From Dyella terrae (GTDB lineage Bacteria; Pseudomonadota; Gammaproteobacteria; Xanthomonadales; Rhodanobacteraceae), in the NCBI RefSeq assembly GCF_004322705.1, contig NZ_SIZZ01000001.1, forward strand, positions 1,116,001-1,180,000: 64,000 bases of DNA, in the 5' to 3' direction. The translations under genes and the position numbers were made by a program. This document shows positions 19,437 through 28,344 of the stretch, in pieces. Under the pieces are notes generated by a model, which saw nothing but the letters and a program-made list of their open reading frames with translations, did not search any database and was not told the DNA's origin. Numbering within the stretch: the stretch's first letter is position 1; every line of letters begins with the position of its first letter.

Positions 19437-19862
19437 TAACAGTGAACAGTGAACAGTGAACAGTCAACGGTTAGCGGTTGGCGGTTAGCGGTTAGCGGTT
19501 AGCGGTTAGCGGTTGGCTGTTGGCTGTTGGCGGTTGGCTGTTGGCGGTTGGCTGTTGGCGGTTGGCTGTTGGCTGTTGGCTGTTGGCTGTTGGCTGTTGG
19601 CTGTTGGCTGTTGGCTGTTGGCTGTTGGCTGTTGGCTGTTGGCTGTTGGCTGTTGGCTGTTGGCTGTTGGCTGTTGGCTGTTGGCTGTTGGCTGTTGGCT
19701 GTTGGCTGTTCACTATTCACTATTCACTATTCACTGTTCGCTGTTCGCTGTTCGCTGTTCGCTGTTCGCTGTTCGCTGTTCGCTGTTCGCCGTTCACCGT
19801 TCACCGTTCACCGTTCACCGTTCACCGTTCACCGTTCACCGTTCACAGTTCACCGTTCACTA
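19437..19862. repeat. Large 7-bp tandem repeat array
   Basis: About 60 consecutive heptamers in diverged blocks: GTGAACA at the left end, then GTTAGCG, then a long homogeneous run of GTTGGCT, then ATTCACT, GTTCGCT and finally GTTCACC at the right end. The left-end GTGAAC units are the reverse complement of the right-end GTTCAC units, so the ends of the array can pair. Because 7 is not a multiple of 3, every plus frame is open and encodes a 7-residue repeat; this is an artefact, not a gene. It starts about 20 bases after the stop of the orphan gene. Confidence 0.95.
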
Positions 19863-19969
19863 CTCTCCCCGCATTCACGGCCCTTACTCAGTCCTTCCCC
19901 CACCCTGACGTTAAAGCTTTCCCCGCAACTGCCGTCAATCAAGCAGAGACCACCACTTGATCAGCAGAC

Positions 19970-20245
19970 ATGCGCAATCTCGCCATTGCCCTTGGATTGT
20001 CGTTGTGTGCGCTGCCCTGGACCGCGCACGGGAAAGAATCTGCCGCCGTGCCGGTTAGCCTGACCATTCGCGAGAGTTGCCTGATTGAGCGGCCAGCGCC
20101 CGCTGTCAGCCCGAAAGAACGTCCCGATGTTTCATGCCTGCACCACGCGGCCGCGCAGATCCGCTTTGTGTCACGCGGACTACCCGTCGATGAACCTTCA
20201 GCACCCGACGAGCCGAGCGTCGACTATTGGCTCGTCGAGTTCTGA
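19970..20245 (+). CDS. Small exported hypothetical protein
   Basis: 91-residue protein with a clear Sec signal peptide (MRNLAIALGLSLCALPWTAH, G). The mature part has two cysteines (IRESCLIE and DVSCLHH) that may form a disulfide, and ends VDYWLVEF. The strand VPVSLTIRESC recalls the start of spore-coat-U/fimbrial domains, and it lies beside such an operon but on the opposite strand, facing it. Not assigned. Confidence 0.6.
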   Translation: MRNLAIALGLSLCALPWTAHGKESAAVPVSLTIRESCLIERPAPAVSPKERPDVSCLHHAAAQIRFVSRGLPVDEPSAPDEPSVDYWLVEF

Positions 20246-20400
20246 TGCCGCCACGTGCTGAAGTTCGTCAAGGCATCTGACGCAAAGACAACGCGCAACG
20301 ACTGACTCACGCTGTGCGCCGCAATCGGCCCCATGCCAACGCCCAAGACCGCACGCACCGAGCCAGAGCCTCCGGGGTACCGAGGATTAAAGCGACTCGC

Positions 20401-21387
20401 TCAGAACTCAATGGTGGCAATGATGGTGTCACTGTAACTTCCCGGCGCAGGAGCGGTTTGCGCCGGCACCCTTCCGTACACGCTGAGACTTTGCGCCAGA
20501 CCGGTCCCCGTGCCCGTAGCGCGACTCGTACCGGATGTTCCATCGCCCCATGGCGTCGTCAGGGCGCTGTCGAGATATAGCTGGTAACTCACCGCACTAC
20601 CGCCCGTCTTCCTCATGGTCCTTGCGGCGACATTGCCACTGCTTCCGCCATTGAGCGATATGCGGTATGCACCTCCGTTGGTACAGCGCGCGGATACGGT
20701 ACCCTTGGCGCTCAGGTTGCTGCGTAGCGATGCCGCCGTGCCGAAGCTGACGTTCGTCGCGGAGATCAGACAGTTGCTGACCACCGTTGCACTGGCCGTG
20801 AATGGAAACGTACCGTTCGATATGGTCAGCGTCCCGCACGTAGGGGCGATAAGCGCGTAGAAGGCGACATTGAGCGATGTCTGGTTGCCCTGAAAACCCT
20901 GGCTATAGACCGTATTGGCGCTCGCCTCGATGGGAATCGTTGGCTGATTTGCCGCTATGCGTCCGTAATAAGGGACCGTCACGCTCGCCGTGGTGCCCGT
21001 GGCGGGCTTGGTGAGAATGACCGGCATCGGATTACTTGCGTTGTAGACCGATCCCCAGATCAGGCTGCGCGCGGCGTCCTGGTAAAGATCGTAAGTCATG
21101 CCCCGACTGGCGTGCGTCAGCGAGCGCGGGCTCGTACCGCCACCCAGGTTGAGGCAGACGAGCGCGGAAGGTGTCAGCGTGATCGCCGACCACGTGCACT
21201 GAACGGTGACGGTTCCTGCCGCATCGACCGAAGCCCCTGAGACAGGACTGACATTGCCAAAGTCGATCGATGTCGCGGTGGCCGAGCAGGTTTCTGCGCG
21301 GACACTCTCACCGAACAACAACCAGGCCAGCGCAACGGAAAGGCACACCAACCACTTGGCGGCACAGCGACTCATGGCGAATGACAC
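20401..21387 (-). CDS. Two-domain spore coat U (SCPU) fimbrial protein, probable tip adhesin
   Basis: 328-residue exported protein with a signal peptide (CLSVALAWLLFGESVRAE). Two SCPU/Csu-type domains follow: residues about 34-185 (CSATATSIDFGNVSP ... YGRIAA) and about 190-328 (CGTLTISNGTF ... YGRVPAQTAPAPGSYSDTI). Single-domain subunits of the archaic chaperone-usher family are pilins; two-domain ones such as CsuE are tip adhesins. It is the last gene of the operon and overlaps the usher gene by 16 bases, the place CsuE has in Csu clusters. Confidence 0.88.
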   Translation of the reverse strand: MSFAMSRCAAKWLVCLSVALAWLLFGESVRAETCSATATSIDFGNVSPVSGASVDAAGTVTVQCTWSAITLTPSALVCLNLGGGTSPRSLTHASRGMTYDLYQDAARSLIWGSVYNASNPMPVILTKPATGTTASVTVPYYGRIAANQPTIPIEASANTVYSQGFQGNQTSLNVAFYALIAPTCGTLTISNGTFPFTASATVVSNCLISATNVSFGTAASLRSNLSAKGTVSARCTNGGAYRISLNGGSSGNVAARTMRKTGGSAVSYQLYLDSALTTPWGDGTSGTSRATGTGTGLAQSLSVYGRVPAQTAPAPGSYSDTIIATIEF

Positions 21388-23723
21388 GTGAGGTGCTCCG
21401 CTGATTGCGTGCCCGGCCCATTCAGCGGGGACGCATCGAACCGAACGATGCAGTGGCGCCCCGGCCCTTCGACAATCAGCCGATTCGAAGCATGCACGTC
21501 TTCCACGTAGGTCGCTCCGTCGTATCCGGTCACCGTCTCCGCGCCACTCTCCGCGTGTCTTACGCGAAGACCCGGCGGCAGCGGCTTGCCATCCACGTCC
21601 CGCAGCAGGAGATATGCTCCGGGGCGATGCGTAATGCCAAAGCGAGCAAGCACGCCCGACTGCGCCTGCGGCACCACCGCCATGCGCGTCTGTTCGATCT
21701 GCGCCCCAAGGGGAATGTTCATCGCATCGATGGAGACACGGTTGATCTGGTACGCATTCAAATCGGGAACAAGGAAATGCCCTCCCCCATCCGTCGTACC
21801 GATGACCCGATTGTCATGCAGCACCGGAACGCCGGCCTGGCCACTGGTCGAGACCAGCGCAAATGCGTCCTGCACGGTGCGCGCGGGCTTCATGCGGCCA
21901 TCCATGAAAACCACGGCACCAAGCCATTCCATCGACGCCGTGCGCCGCCCTGCCATGGCATCCACCGTGGTGTTCCATTGCCCAACGCTGCCAAGGCGCT
22001 GCAGCTGCGCCTGTCGATACGTCGACCCACTGCTGCCACCGGACTGCAACGACCAACCCCACCCACCGTCATAGTCCGGCGAGCGCAAGGCACTTGCATG
22101 GGTATAGGGACGCCCGTCCTGGCGCCCCGCCGCCAGGTTCACGGAGATGCGATCGTCCAGCGCGATGTTGAAGCCTGCGAAGAAGCCCTGATCCCGCGAA
22201 CGCGCGAAGTCCCGGTAGCCACTGACAAACATCGACATGCGCCGAGACAGGGTCACGTTGTACGACATGGAACCCACGCGCGACTTCGCCCGGCCCGGCA
22301 ACTTGTAACCGATATAGCTCACCGCCCAGGTCTGCTGGCCGCCAAATGGCAAGGCGAAACTCACTTGCTCGGTGGAGGCCAGCACAGGCGCACCTTCACG
22401 AACGGCCAGATCGCCATAACGTCCGAAGCTGCGCGTCGCTTCGACGCTGATCGAAAGCCTTGGCGAAATCCACTGGTAGCCCAGGTTGAGCTGGCTGCCC
22501 CGCCAGCGACCGCGACTGACAGCCAGCGCGCCATTGACCACGCCAACCGACCCCAGGCCAAGCAGTGCGCCTGCGCCGCCGTTGAACAGGCCAGACGCTC
22601 CTTCCGCGTGGCCTTCGAGCGTCAGGCGATTACTCACGCCGTAACGCACGGAACCGCTACCCGACGGACTCGACGCGTAGTCGTTGGAAACCCAGCCATA
22701 ACGCCGACGCACCAAACCCACCTCCATCGAATGGCTGGACAGTCCCTTGGTCAGCAAACGCGAATCCACATACAGCGGCAATACCGTGGTCGACAATCGA
22801 CCCAGCGCATCGCGAGTGACCAGCGTCGCCTGCCCCGCGCCCGTGATACCGGGCACCTGGATGACATCGAACGGGCCCGAGGGCACTTCGGTCTGCATCT
22901 GGCGCACGTTGTTGATATAGACATCCACCGATGACGGCACCGCCGCCGAACCTGACAACGTCGGCAGGGGAAAGGTGACCAGATCCGGCCGCAACGCGAA
23001 ATTGCTGCGCCACTGCCAGCCCGCCATGCGAACCGATCGCGACCATGTCAGCGACGTCGAAATGAAATCGCCTAGCTGGATGGTCGTTAGCGACGCGGGA
23101 TCGGAGTGACTCCACGACGTGTCGAAGCGGATATATCGGCGACGCGTCGTGTTGACATACGCCACGCCAATGTTGCTGAACACGCCACGCTGATCAAAGT
23201 AGCGTTGTTCGGACCACAAGGCTGCGCGCGAATGGGCATCCGATTGGACAAGCGCGTCGTAGTTCACGAGAAATCCGCGACCCGATGTTGCCGACGGCGC
23301 CTCCTGAACCTGTCTCGCGTTGACCGTATGCGTGCCACGCAGGCGCCAATCTGCATCGATATCCACGCGCTGGCTGGCGGCGTCGTAGCGATACGTCAGA
23401 CCCTGCAGCGCATCGAGGGCCACTTCATCCATGCGGCCCGTATCCACCTTGCTCATGTCCAGTCCCATGGCGTCGAGCGTCGACCGGTCGACAAACAGCC
23501 GGCCGCCAAGATCGGAGAACCGGAGCAACGAAGGTAGCGGCTCGCCGTTGAGCATCACCTCGAGATAGACCGACTGCGAATGCACGCTCGCCTGCTCAAA
23601 TGCCATGGCGTCCACGGCATCGATCGGCTGACTGGGCGTCTCTGCATCCGCAGTGGGTATCGCCAGCATGGCCAGGACCATGCAGCGGATGGCGGCGGGG
23701 GTTTCCTGCACTTCGCGATCCAT
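21372..23723 (-). CDS. Outer-membrane fimbrial usher, archaic (CsuD-like)
   Basis: 783-residue outer-membrane usher that receives chaperone-subunit complexes and threads the pilus through a beta-barrel pore. Seen: a usher N-terminal domain (QSVYLEVMLNGEPLPSLLRF), barrel strands with repeated RYG/Y-rich amphipathic segments, plug region (SVDVYINNVRQMQTEVPSGPF with the usher FDVIQVPGITGAGQ motif), and C-terminal Ig-like domains (NRVIGTTDGGGHFLVPDLN and GKPLPPGLRV). A signal peptide is compact (MVLAMLAIPTADAE) and begins about 14 residues in, so an internal start is possible; the given ATG has GGAG 5 bases upstream. It follows the chaperone gene by 63 bases. Confidence 0.92.
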   Translation of the reverse strand: MDREVQETPAAIRCMVLAMLAIPTADAETPSQPIDAVDAMAFEQASVHSQSVYLEVMLNGEPLPSLLRFSDLGGRLFVDRSTLDAMGLDMSKVDTGRMDEVALDALQGLTYRYDAASQRVDIDADWRLRGTHTVNARQVQEAPSATSGRGFLVNYDALVQSDAHSRAALWSEQRYFDQRGVFSNIGVAYVNTTRRRYIRFDTSWSHSDPASLTTIQLGDFISTSLTWSRSVRMAGWQWRSNFALRPDLVTFPLPTLSGSAAVPSSVDVYINNVRQMQTEVPSGPFDVIQVPGITGAGQATLVTRDALGRLSTTVLPLYVDSRLLTKGLSSHSMEVGLVRRRYGWVSNDYASSPSGSGSVRYGVSNRLTLEGHAEGASGLFNGGAGALLGLGSVGVVNGALAVSRGRWRGSQLNLGYQWISPRLSISVEATRSFGRYGDLAVREGAPVLASTEQVSFALPFGGQQTWAVSYIGYKLPGRAKSRVGSMSYNVTLSRRMSMFVSGYRDFARSRDQGFFAGFNIALDDRISVNLAAGRQDGRPYTHASALRSPDYDGGWGWSLQSGGSSGSTYRQAQLQRLGSVGQWNTTVDAMAGRRTASMEWLGAVVFMDGRMKPARTVQDAFALVSTSGQAGVPVLHDNRVIGTTDGGGHFLVPDLNAYQINRVSIDAMNIPLGAQIEQTRMAVVPQAQSGVLARFGITHRPGAYLLLRDVDGKPLPPGLRVRHAESGAETVTGYDGATYVEDVHASNRLIVEGPGRHCIVRFDASPLNGPGTQSAEHLTCHSP

Positions 23724-23786
23724 GCTCCAAACGGGCGGCGTGTCGCGCGACCGCCGGAGGCGACCTCACCACGCAACACGCACCCT

Positions 23787-24515
23787 TCATTCCGACGGCA
23801 ACACCTGAACCGTTGCCTCTTCCGACTGGCCGTTGATCTTCGCGCGAAGGCGCAATGGCCCCCGGATCGATGCATCCGCCAGCGGTACCTTCCAGTGCCG
23901 TTCGTGACCGGGCAGCACGTAACCAAGCAGCCCCTGGTTCAATGCCTGTTCGCCGCGGTCTGTCACCACCGTCACCTCGCCCACCTGGCCGTGGCGCTCG
24001 CCCGAGTTCGTCGCGCAGAGCAGCCAGCCTTCGCCAGCACGCTTCAGTTGCCACGACAGCACCGGCGCACCTGCCAATGCCGGCGGTTGGACGAAAACAG
24101 GCACGGAGTAGCGCAAACGAATCGTGATGCTGTCGCTGGCGACCGTACCGGGCTGCGGGATCTCATCGATCAAGACGCGAAAGCTGCGCTCGACCGACAC
24201 CGGCTCCCGCACCGGGCGAATCAACCTGATCAGCTGTTCCCCGTGCGGTGGCACCTTGACCAGCGGCGGGCTGGCGACGATTTCCTGCGTCGGTTCCAAT
24301 GTGTCGTCCAGGACACTCTGGTCCCAGCGGTACACCCGCACCTGCCCGTAAACCGGCTCATCGCCCGGATTGGTCAAGGTCATGCCCACCGCATTGGCGT
24401 GGGCCGGCATCTCGATCAGGACCGGCGATATCTGCAAGGACGTCGCCAGCGCATCGGTAGCCAACACCCCGACGCCCAGGGCGACGATCCCTGCCGCCTT
24501 TCGCGCGAATCGCAT
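23787..24515 (-). CDS. Periplasmic pilus chaperone (CsuC/PapD-like)
   Basis: 242-residue two-Ig-domain chaperone with a signal peptide (ALGVGVLATDALA). It donates a strand to unfolded pilus subunits and delivers them to the usher. The G1-type edge strand pattern and the subunit-anchoring basic residues appear in SLQISPVLIEMPAHANAVGM, VYRWDQSVLDD and GEQLIRLIRP; the second domain contains RYSVPVFVQPP. It starts 4 bases after the pilin stop, so it is cotranscribed with the pilin and usher genes. Confidence 0.92.
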   Translation of the reverse strand: MRFARKAAGIVALGVGVLATDALATSLQISPVLIEMPAHANAVGMTLTNPGDEPVYGQVRVYRWDQSVLDDTLEPTQEIVASPPLVKVPPHGEQLIRLIRPVREPVSVERSFRVLIDEIPQPGTVASDSITIRLRYSVPVFVQPPALAGAPVLSWQLKRAGEGWLLCATNSGERHGQVGEVTVVTDRGEQALNQGLLGYVLPGHERHWKVPLADASIRGPLRLRAKINGQSEEATVQVLPSE

Positions 24516-24519
24516 CGGC

Positions 24520-25137
24520 TTAGAAATTCACCGTCGCAGTGATACTGGTCAGGTAGTTATCCGGTCGCGGCGTAAACGCCTGCACCGGCACCTGACCGTA
24601 GACGGTGAGTGTCTGCGTGACGCCCGTACCCGTACCGGTCACCGTGTCCGTGCCTGGCGTATTGCCCCAGATCGTCGTACGCGCCACATCCGTAAACAAC
24701 TGGAACTGCACCGTGGAGCCCGTGTTGCCCGCCGCCGTACCTGCCATGAGTCGATTCGCAATCGTCGACGTCGGCACCGAACCCGCATCAAGGCCGACGT
24801 TATAGGGCGTTGTATTCGTACAGGTGATCGACAGCGTCGTCTGCTGATTGATTGCCGTGCCCAGTACACCGGCCGAACCGAAATTCAGGGGATTGGCCGC
24901 GATCGTGCAGCCGGCCGTCAGGGTGAGAGTGACATTGAAGTTGGCGGTGGCCGTGGCGTTGACACGCATCTCCGCATGGGCCGCAGGTAACGCCAACATG
25001 ATCAGTGCGACGAGGGATGACGAGGCAAGTTGAAAGCACTTCAAAGCAATTCTCCGGAACGCAGAAGGAGCCGGCACGCCGTTGGATACTTGCTTGATGC
25101 GATCATCGTGATCGCTGTAACCATCCATGGAGTGCAT
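24520..25137 (-). CDS. Spore coat U (SCPU) domain pilin, major subunit
   Basis: 205-residue exported subunit. A long N-region precedes the signal peptide (LASSSLVALIMLALPAAHAE), so the real start may be an internal ATG or alternative codon; the ATG at 25137 is simply the longest. The single SCPU domain runs from about residue 62 to the end, with CTIAANPLNFGSAG, ITCTNTTPYNVGLDAG and VYGQVPVQAFTPRPDNYLTS matching CsuA/B. First gene of the pilus operon, upstream of chaperone and usher; probably the rod-forming pilin. Confidence 0.88.
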   Translation of the reverse strand: MHSMDGYSDHDDRIKQVSNGVPAPSAFRRIALKCFQLASSSLVALIMLALPAAHAEMRVNATATANFNVTLTLTAGCTIAANPLNFGSAGVLGTAINQQTTLSITCTNTTPYNVGLDAGSVPTSTIANRLMAGTAAGNTGSTVQFQLFTDVARTTIWGNTPGTDTVTGTGTGVTQTLTVYGQVPVQAFTPRPDNYLTSITATVNF

Positions 25138-26090
25138 GCCGACCAGGACTCAAATGAAACAATGTCTGGTGGTGAAACCGGGGCGACGTTCATCAAACGA
25201 ACACGCCACGAACAACACCAACACAGCTTGAACGCATTCCCGTCAGGATGGGATCGGACGAGCACCCTGCGGCGTTAGCGATGCTTCACAAAGGGCATCG
25301 GAAGAATCCTGCCCGGCTAGCCGGTCGGCGAACGATCGTCACGGATTTTGCGACGCTTCCTAGTGGATCGCCTCAGGCGACAGGGCAGCAACATCAAGCG
25401 TCAAGCTCCGAATCACCGAAGACAGAGCTCGCTTCACGCATCGCGGATACCAAAAATTCAGCGCTTTTCAGCGTCGCGCGTGCGACTTCAGAACAACCCC
25501 ACGACGGTCATGCACCATCCATACGCATTAGAGATGGAGGGCGCAGCGCGACTATTCAGATGCTCAGAGCACGCGATTCACGAAACGCTCAACCCTTACA
25601 GACATCGACGAATCGTTTTTGGTAGGGTCGCACCACTGCTTGCTCGTCATTGCAACGGCCACGCAAGCAGTCATCGCCGAAGCGAAGAAGCGCGGGCCAA
25701 GGGTGCAGCAACACCACAAGGCCCGCTGACCATCACCAACTGAGAGTAAGTTGAAATGGCTATGACGGATTGTACGTCATCCCCTCCCCGTCGCATCCCC
25801 TGCGACAAACCACTCGGAAGTCCCCGGGCCGTCTGCGATACATCCAGGCACGGTTGACGAATAGAGCGCAGCCTTTCGGGCGCTTCCGAAGCGTGTGTCT
25901 GGACCACATGCTGGCGTACTAGGAGCGCCAGCGCCCCGTGCTGCCCAACGTTCAAGACCAAACCACCCGGCGCTCGGACACGAGCAGGCCGACGAGACTT
26001 CATTGCTCACGCGATGCGTAGTCGCTTCACTCGTGGCACGTCCGTGGACGTACGGCGTGCCACACCTCATCCAACAACAAGGAGCACTTC
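25138..26090. other. Long non-coding stretch upstream of the pilus operon
   Basis: About 950 bases without a convincing gene. Short frames on both strands have no ribosome binding site and Arg/His/Ser-rich translations typical of chance frames. It should hold the leftward pilus promoter; AT-richer tracts lie around 25430-25480 and 25735-25780. I see no tRNA, repeat array or clear terminator. Its size makes it a candidate for a complex promoter or a decayed gene. Confidence 0.45.
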
Positions 26091-26390
26091 ATGACGGACT
26101 CATGCGAACACTGGGCCATCGGCGACGGCAGCCATGTCATCAACAAGGAAGCCACCATCGAAACGCTACTCAATGATTCGATTGAGTGGCTGATGCATGC
26201 GTGGATCATCGCGGAAGACGCCCAGCACAACGCCTCGGACAACAGCCTGGAAGAAGCCGCCATGCTGCGGTGTCGGCTGAGCAACTTGTTTATCTTTGTG
26301 CGGATGACATTGCAGTGCGTGCGGGAGGCGCGGGGGAAGATGGATGATGAGGAGCTGCAACGGAGGATTTGCTGCCCCTGCGAGGGTTAG
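26091..26390 (+). CDS. Small helical hypothetical protein
   Basis: 99-residue acidic, mostly helical protein of unknown function. The start is well supported by AAGGAGCACTTC right before the ATG. Central helices TLLNDSIEWLMHAWIIAEDAQ and AAMLRCRLSNLFIFVRMTLQ could form a helical bundle, and the C-terminus is Cys-rich (RRICCPCEG), a possible metal or redox site. No signal peptide. The general shape recalls short Pseudomonas-type DUF3077-like proteins, but I cannot confirm a family. Convergent with the Cys-rich gene at 26508-26657. Confidence 0.7.
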   Translation: MTDSCEHWAIGDGSHVINKEATIETLLNDSIEWLMHAWIIAEDAQHNASDNSLEEAAMLRCRLSNLFIFVRMTLQCVREARGKMDDEELQRRICCPCEG

Positions 26391-26507
26391 GCCACTTCGC
26401 CCGAATGGACGAATTACCTGACACCCGAGGCACAGCTGCGCTCGGAACACCCTGGGCTCCACGAAAAAGCCAAAGTGTTCCGAGCCCCCACTGCCAGATG
26501 ACCGACC

Positions 26508-26657
26508 TCAATCCGTCCCGCAACCGCACGCAGCGCCACGCTGGCACCCGCACTGACAACCCTGCGGCGGCGCCACCTCAACCCGCTGACATCCGCAGGT
26601 GCAATCCGCCCCGCTGCAAGCCACGCAGCCGCAGTTTGTTTCATTCGCTTCGTTCAT
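26508..26657 (-). CDS. Cys-rich metallothionein-like protein, 49 residues
   Basis: A 50-codon frame read on the minus strand encodes a peptide with 11 cysteines at residues 9, 11, 14, 19, 21, 23, 34, 36, 38, 44 and 46. They form two clusters (9-23 and 34-46) of CxC and CxxC motifs separated by a Pro-containing linker (VEVAPPQG), with no aromatic or large hydrophobic residues after the N-terminus. This is the signature composition of metallothioneins, which sequester Zn, Cd or Cu(I). The ATG has TGGAGCGAAACC just upstream. It lies 96 bases downstream of an AraC gene on the same strand, which may regulate it. It is shorter than many gene callers accept. Alternative: a chance Cys-rich frame, considered unlikely. 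Confidence 0.72.
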   Translation of the reverse strand: MNEANETNCGCVACSGADCTCGCQRVEVAPPQGCQCGCQRGAACGCGTD

Positions 26658-26753
26658 GGTTTCGCTCCAGTCTGTGGTGAGTAACGGAGCGCATTCTGCT
26701 CAGGGCCCTGGGGAAAGGCTTGAACGTAAGGGCTGACTTCGCCCGGGATCGCC

Positions 26754-27557
26754 CTATTCGGATTTGCCGAGCATGGTCGGGGCGAAACCGAACATCCGGC
26801 GGAACGTGCGGCTCAAGTGCGCCGCATCGGCAAACCCGACCTCTTGTGCTGCGTTGGTCCAGGAGGTGCCGGAAAGGCCCAGGACGACAGCTTGATTTAC
26901 GCGTGCCCAAAGAACGTAGGCGCGGAATGAAATGCCGGTTTGGGCGACGAAGAGGTGGCGGAAGCGGCCTGGGGAGAGGTGGGTCGTTGCGGCGACGTCT
27001 GAAAGCGACAGCTCGTCACCAAGGTGGTCTTGAATCCACTCGAGGGCGCGGGTGATGCGTGGATCGACGATGGCCACGTGTTCTGGTTGGCCGGCAAAGA
27101 GCTGTGCCAGGGCTTGCGCTTGCGTCACAAGCACGTCGTCTGCCGCGTCGGCTTCGAATTGATCGAGAAGCTCGCGCGCCCCTTCTTGAATGGCGGGCGC
27201 CGCCGTAACGGTAATGTCCCGCTCCCCACACCTTCCTGCGATGGCGCGCCCTACCCTTGTTTCGGGCTCAATAAAGATGATCAAAGCATCGTGCCCACCA
27301 CCATCGATCTGATGCGTTCGATCGTGGCGAATTATGGCGGCGCGCGTCTCAAGCCACTCGCCTGAGTTACCAGAGCGAATCCGGATGGGATGCCCAGGTG
27401 CCAAAGTCAGCTGGATCGCGTGATGCGCGTGTGGGGCGACCTGCCCGGTACCGCGGCTGATCCAGACGCTGCCGCCACGCCACATGAGGACGCGGCCCGT
27501 GCTGGCGGCAGCATGGGGTGCAGGCGTGTGATTGAGGCTCCCCAGCACTTGGGTCAT
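26754..27557 (-). CDS. AraC-family transcriptional regulator
   Basis: 267-residue regulator. The C-terminal 100 residues are a double helix-turn-helix domain: ELSLSDVAATTHLSPGRFRHLF, GISFRAYVLWARVNQAV, and the second recognition unit NAAQEVGFADAAHLSRTFRRMFG, ending in the usual FAPTML. The N-terminal part (RGGSVWISRGTGQVAPHAHHAIQL) looks like a cupin-type sensor with a His-rich face that could bind metal. The ATG at 27557 (MTQVLGSLN) is preferred; the longest frame adds 34 unconserved residues. It is directly upstream of the metallothionein-like gene. Confidence 0.88.
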   Translation of the reverse strand: MTQVLGSLNHTPAPHAAASTGRVLMWRGGSVWISRGTGQVAPHAHHAIQLTLAPGHPIRIRSGNSGEWLETRAAIIRHDRTHQIDGGGHDALIIFIEPETRVGRAIAGRCGERDITVTAAPAIQEGARELLDQFEADAADDVLVTQAQALAQLFAGQPEHVAIVDPRITRALEWIQDHLGDELSLSDVAATTHLSPGRFRHLFVAQTGISFRAYVLWARVNQAVVLGLSGTSWTNAAQEVGFADAAHLSRTFRRMFGFAPTMLGKSE

Positions 27558-27707
27558 GCGCCAGCGCTCCAAGCACCAATAGTGATGCGTTGGCACTATC
27601 TCAGATATGGACGATGGATGCTGAGTCGGCCGCAGAGGCTGGGTGACAAGAGTAATCACCGCGAGTACTGCGAGACTCCGCGCTGGGCGCCCCCGCCGAA
27701 GAAAGCT

Positions 27708-28331
27708 CTACCTGCTCACCCCAAGCGTTCTAAGAATCGAAATTTCGGAATCAAGCCAGGCCTCATGCTCTTTAAGCACGCGAGCAAAATTTGAATCCGA
27801 GTAGTACTCGTTCACGCTTAGCCCCGAACCTTCGAAGCTCATGCAATCTGGCGAGTCATATGGCCACCCCCAATTGCTCCAGAAGCCTGACAATTCACTT
27901 AGCCCATAGATCGGATCGCTTTCAAGGGTTGAAATAACCGCCTCCAACGATCCCGCGCGCCAGACACGCATTGAATGAATCAAATCAGTGGAAAGCGACT
28001 GACAAATCTTCCACAAGATTGGCTCAATCTCTCGCGTATCCATGTTCGCCCCAGTCGCAATCTCGACAATGGGAACCAACAACGGATCGTCAATATCGAG
28101 GTCCGTCAATGTTTCCGAGGCAAAGCGGTTCAGCGCTTGGTCGCTGAGGCGACAGGAAAAACCAGGTACGCCGGCTACTCCATGGTAGGCGACGCCCCAG
28201 TCAGCCAGACCATGACCGACTATTATTTTGAAGACTTCGTCACGCATAACTGACCAAGATTCCTCTTCAGCGGCTCCATTAGGCAAAGACAATTCTTGGA
28301 TTGCAATGGGTTCGCGACACTCTCGCAGCAA
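27708..28331 (-). CDS. Accessory hypothetical protein, immunity-like
   Basis: Up to 207 residues, acidic and soluble; not recognised. Sequence features such as LADWGVAYHGVAGVPGFSC, a Trp/Asp/Glu-rich end (FWSNWGWPYDSPDC) and no catalytic motif are like those of small immunity or phage-accessory proteins, but this is impression only. Start is uncertain: the longest version begins at a TTG (28331) and an ATG exists at 28247 (MRDEVFKII). Codon use is more AT-rich than the flanking core genes. One copy of a 25-bp element (28345-28369) abuts its 5' end. Confidence 0.6.
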   Translation of the reverse strand: MLRECREPIAIQELSLPNGAAEEESWSVMRDEVFKIIVGHGLADWGVAYHGVAGVPGFSCRLSDQALNRFASETLTDLDIDDPLLVPIVEIATGANMDTREIEPILWKICQSLSTDLIHSMRVWRAGSLEAVISTLESDPIYGLSELSGFWSNWGWPYDSPDCMSFEGSGLSVNEYYSDSNFARVLKEHEAWLDSEISILRTLGVSR

Positions 28332-28344
28332 ACTTTTGGGCCAA

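Noticed and set aside
19492-20063. Long open frames with 7-residue repeats (AVGCWLL or QQPTANS) through the heptamer array
   Set aside because: A 7-bp repeat lacking stops is open in all three frames of each strand; there is no ribosome binding site or unique sequence. It is repeat DNA, not protein.
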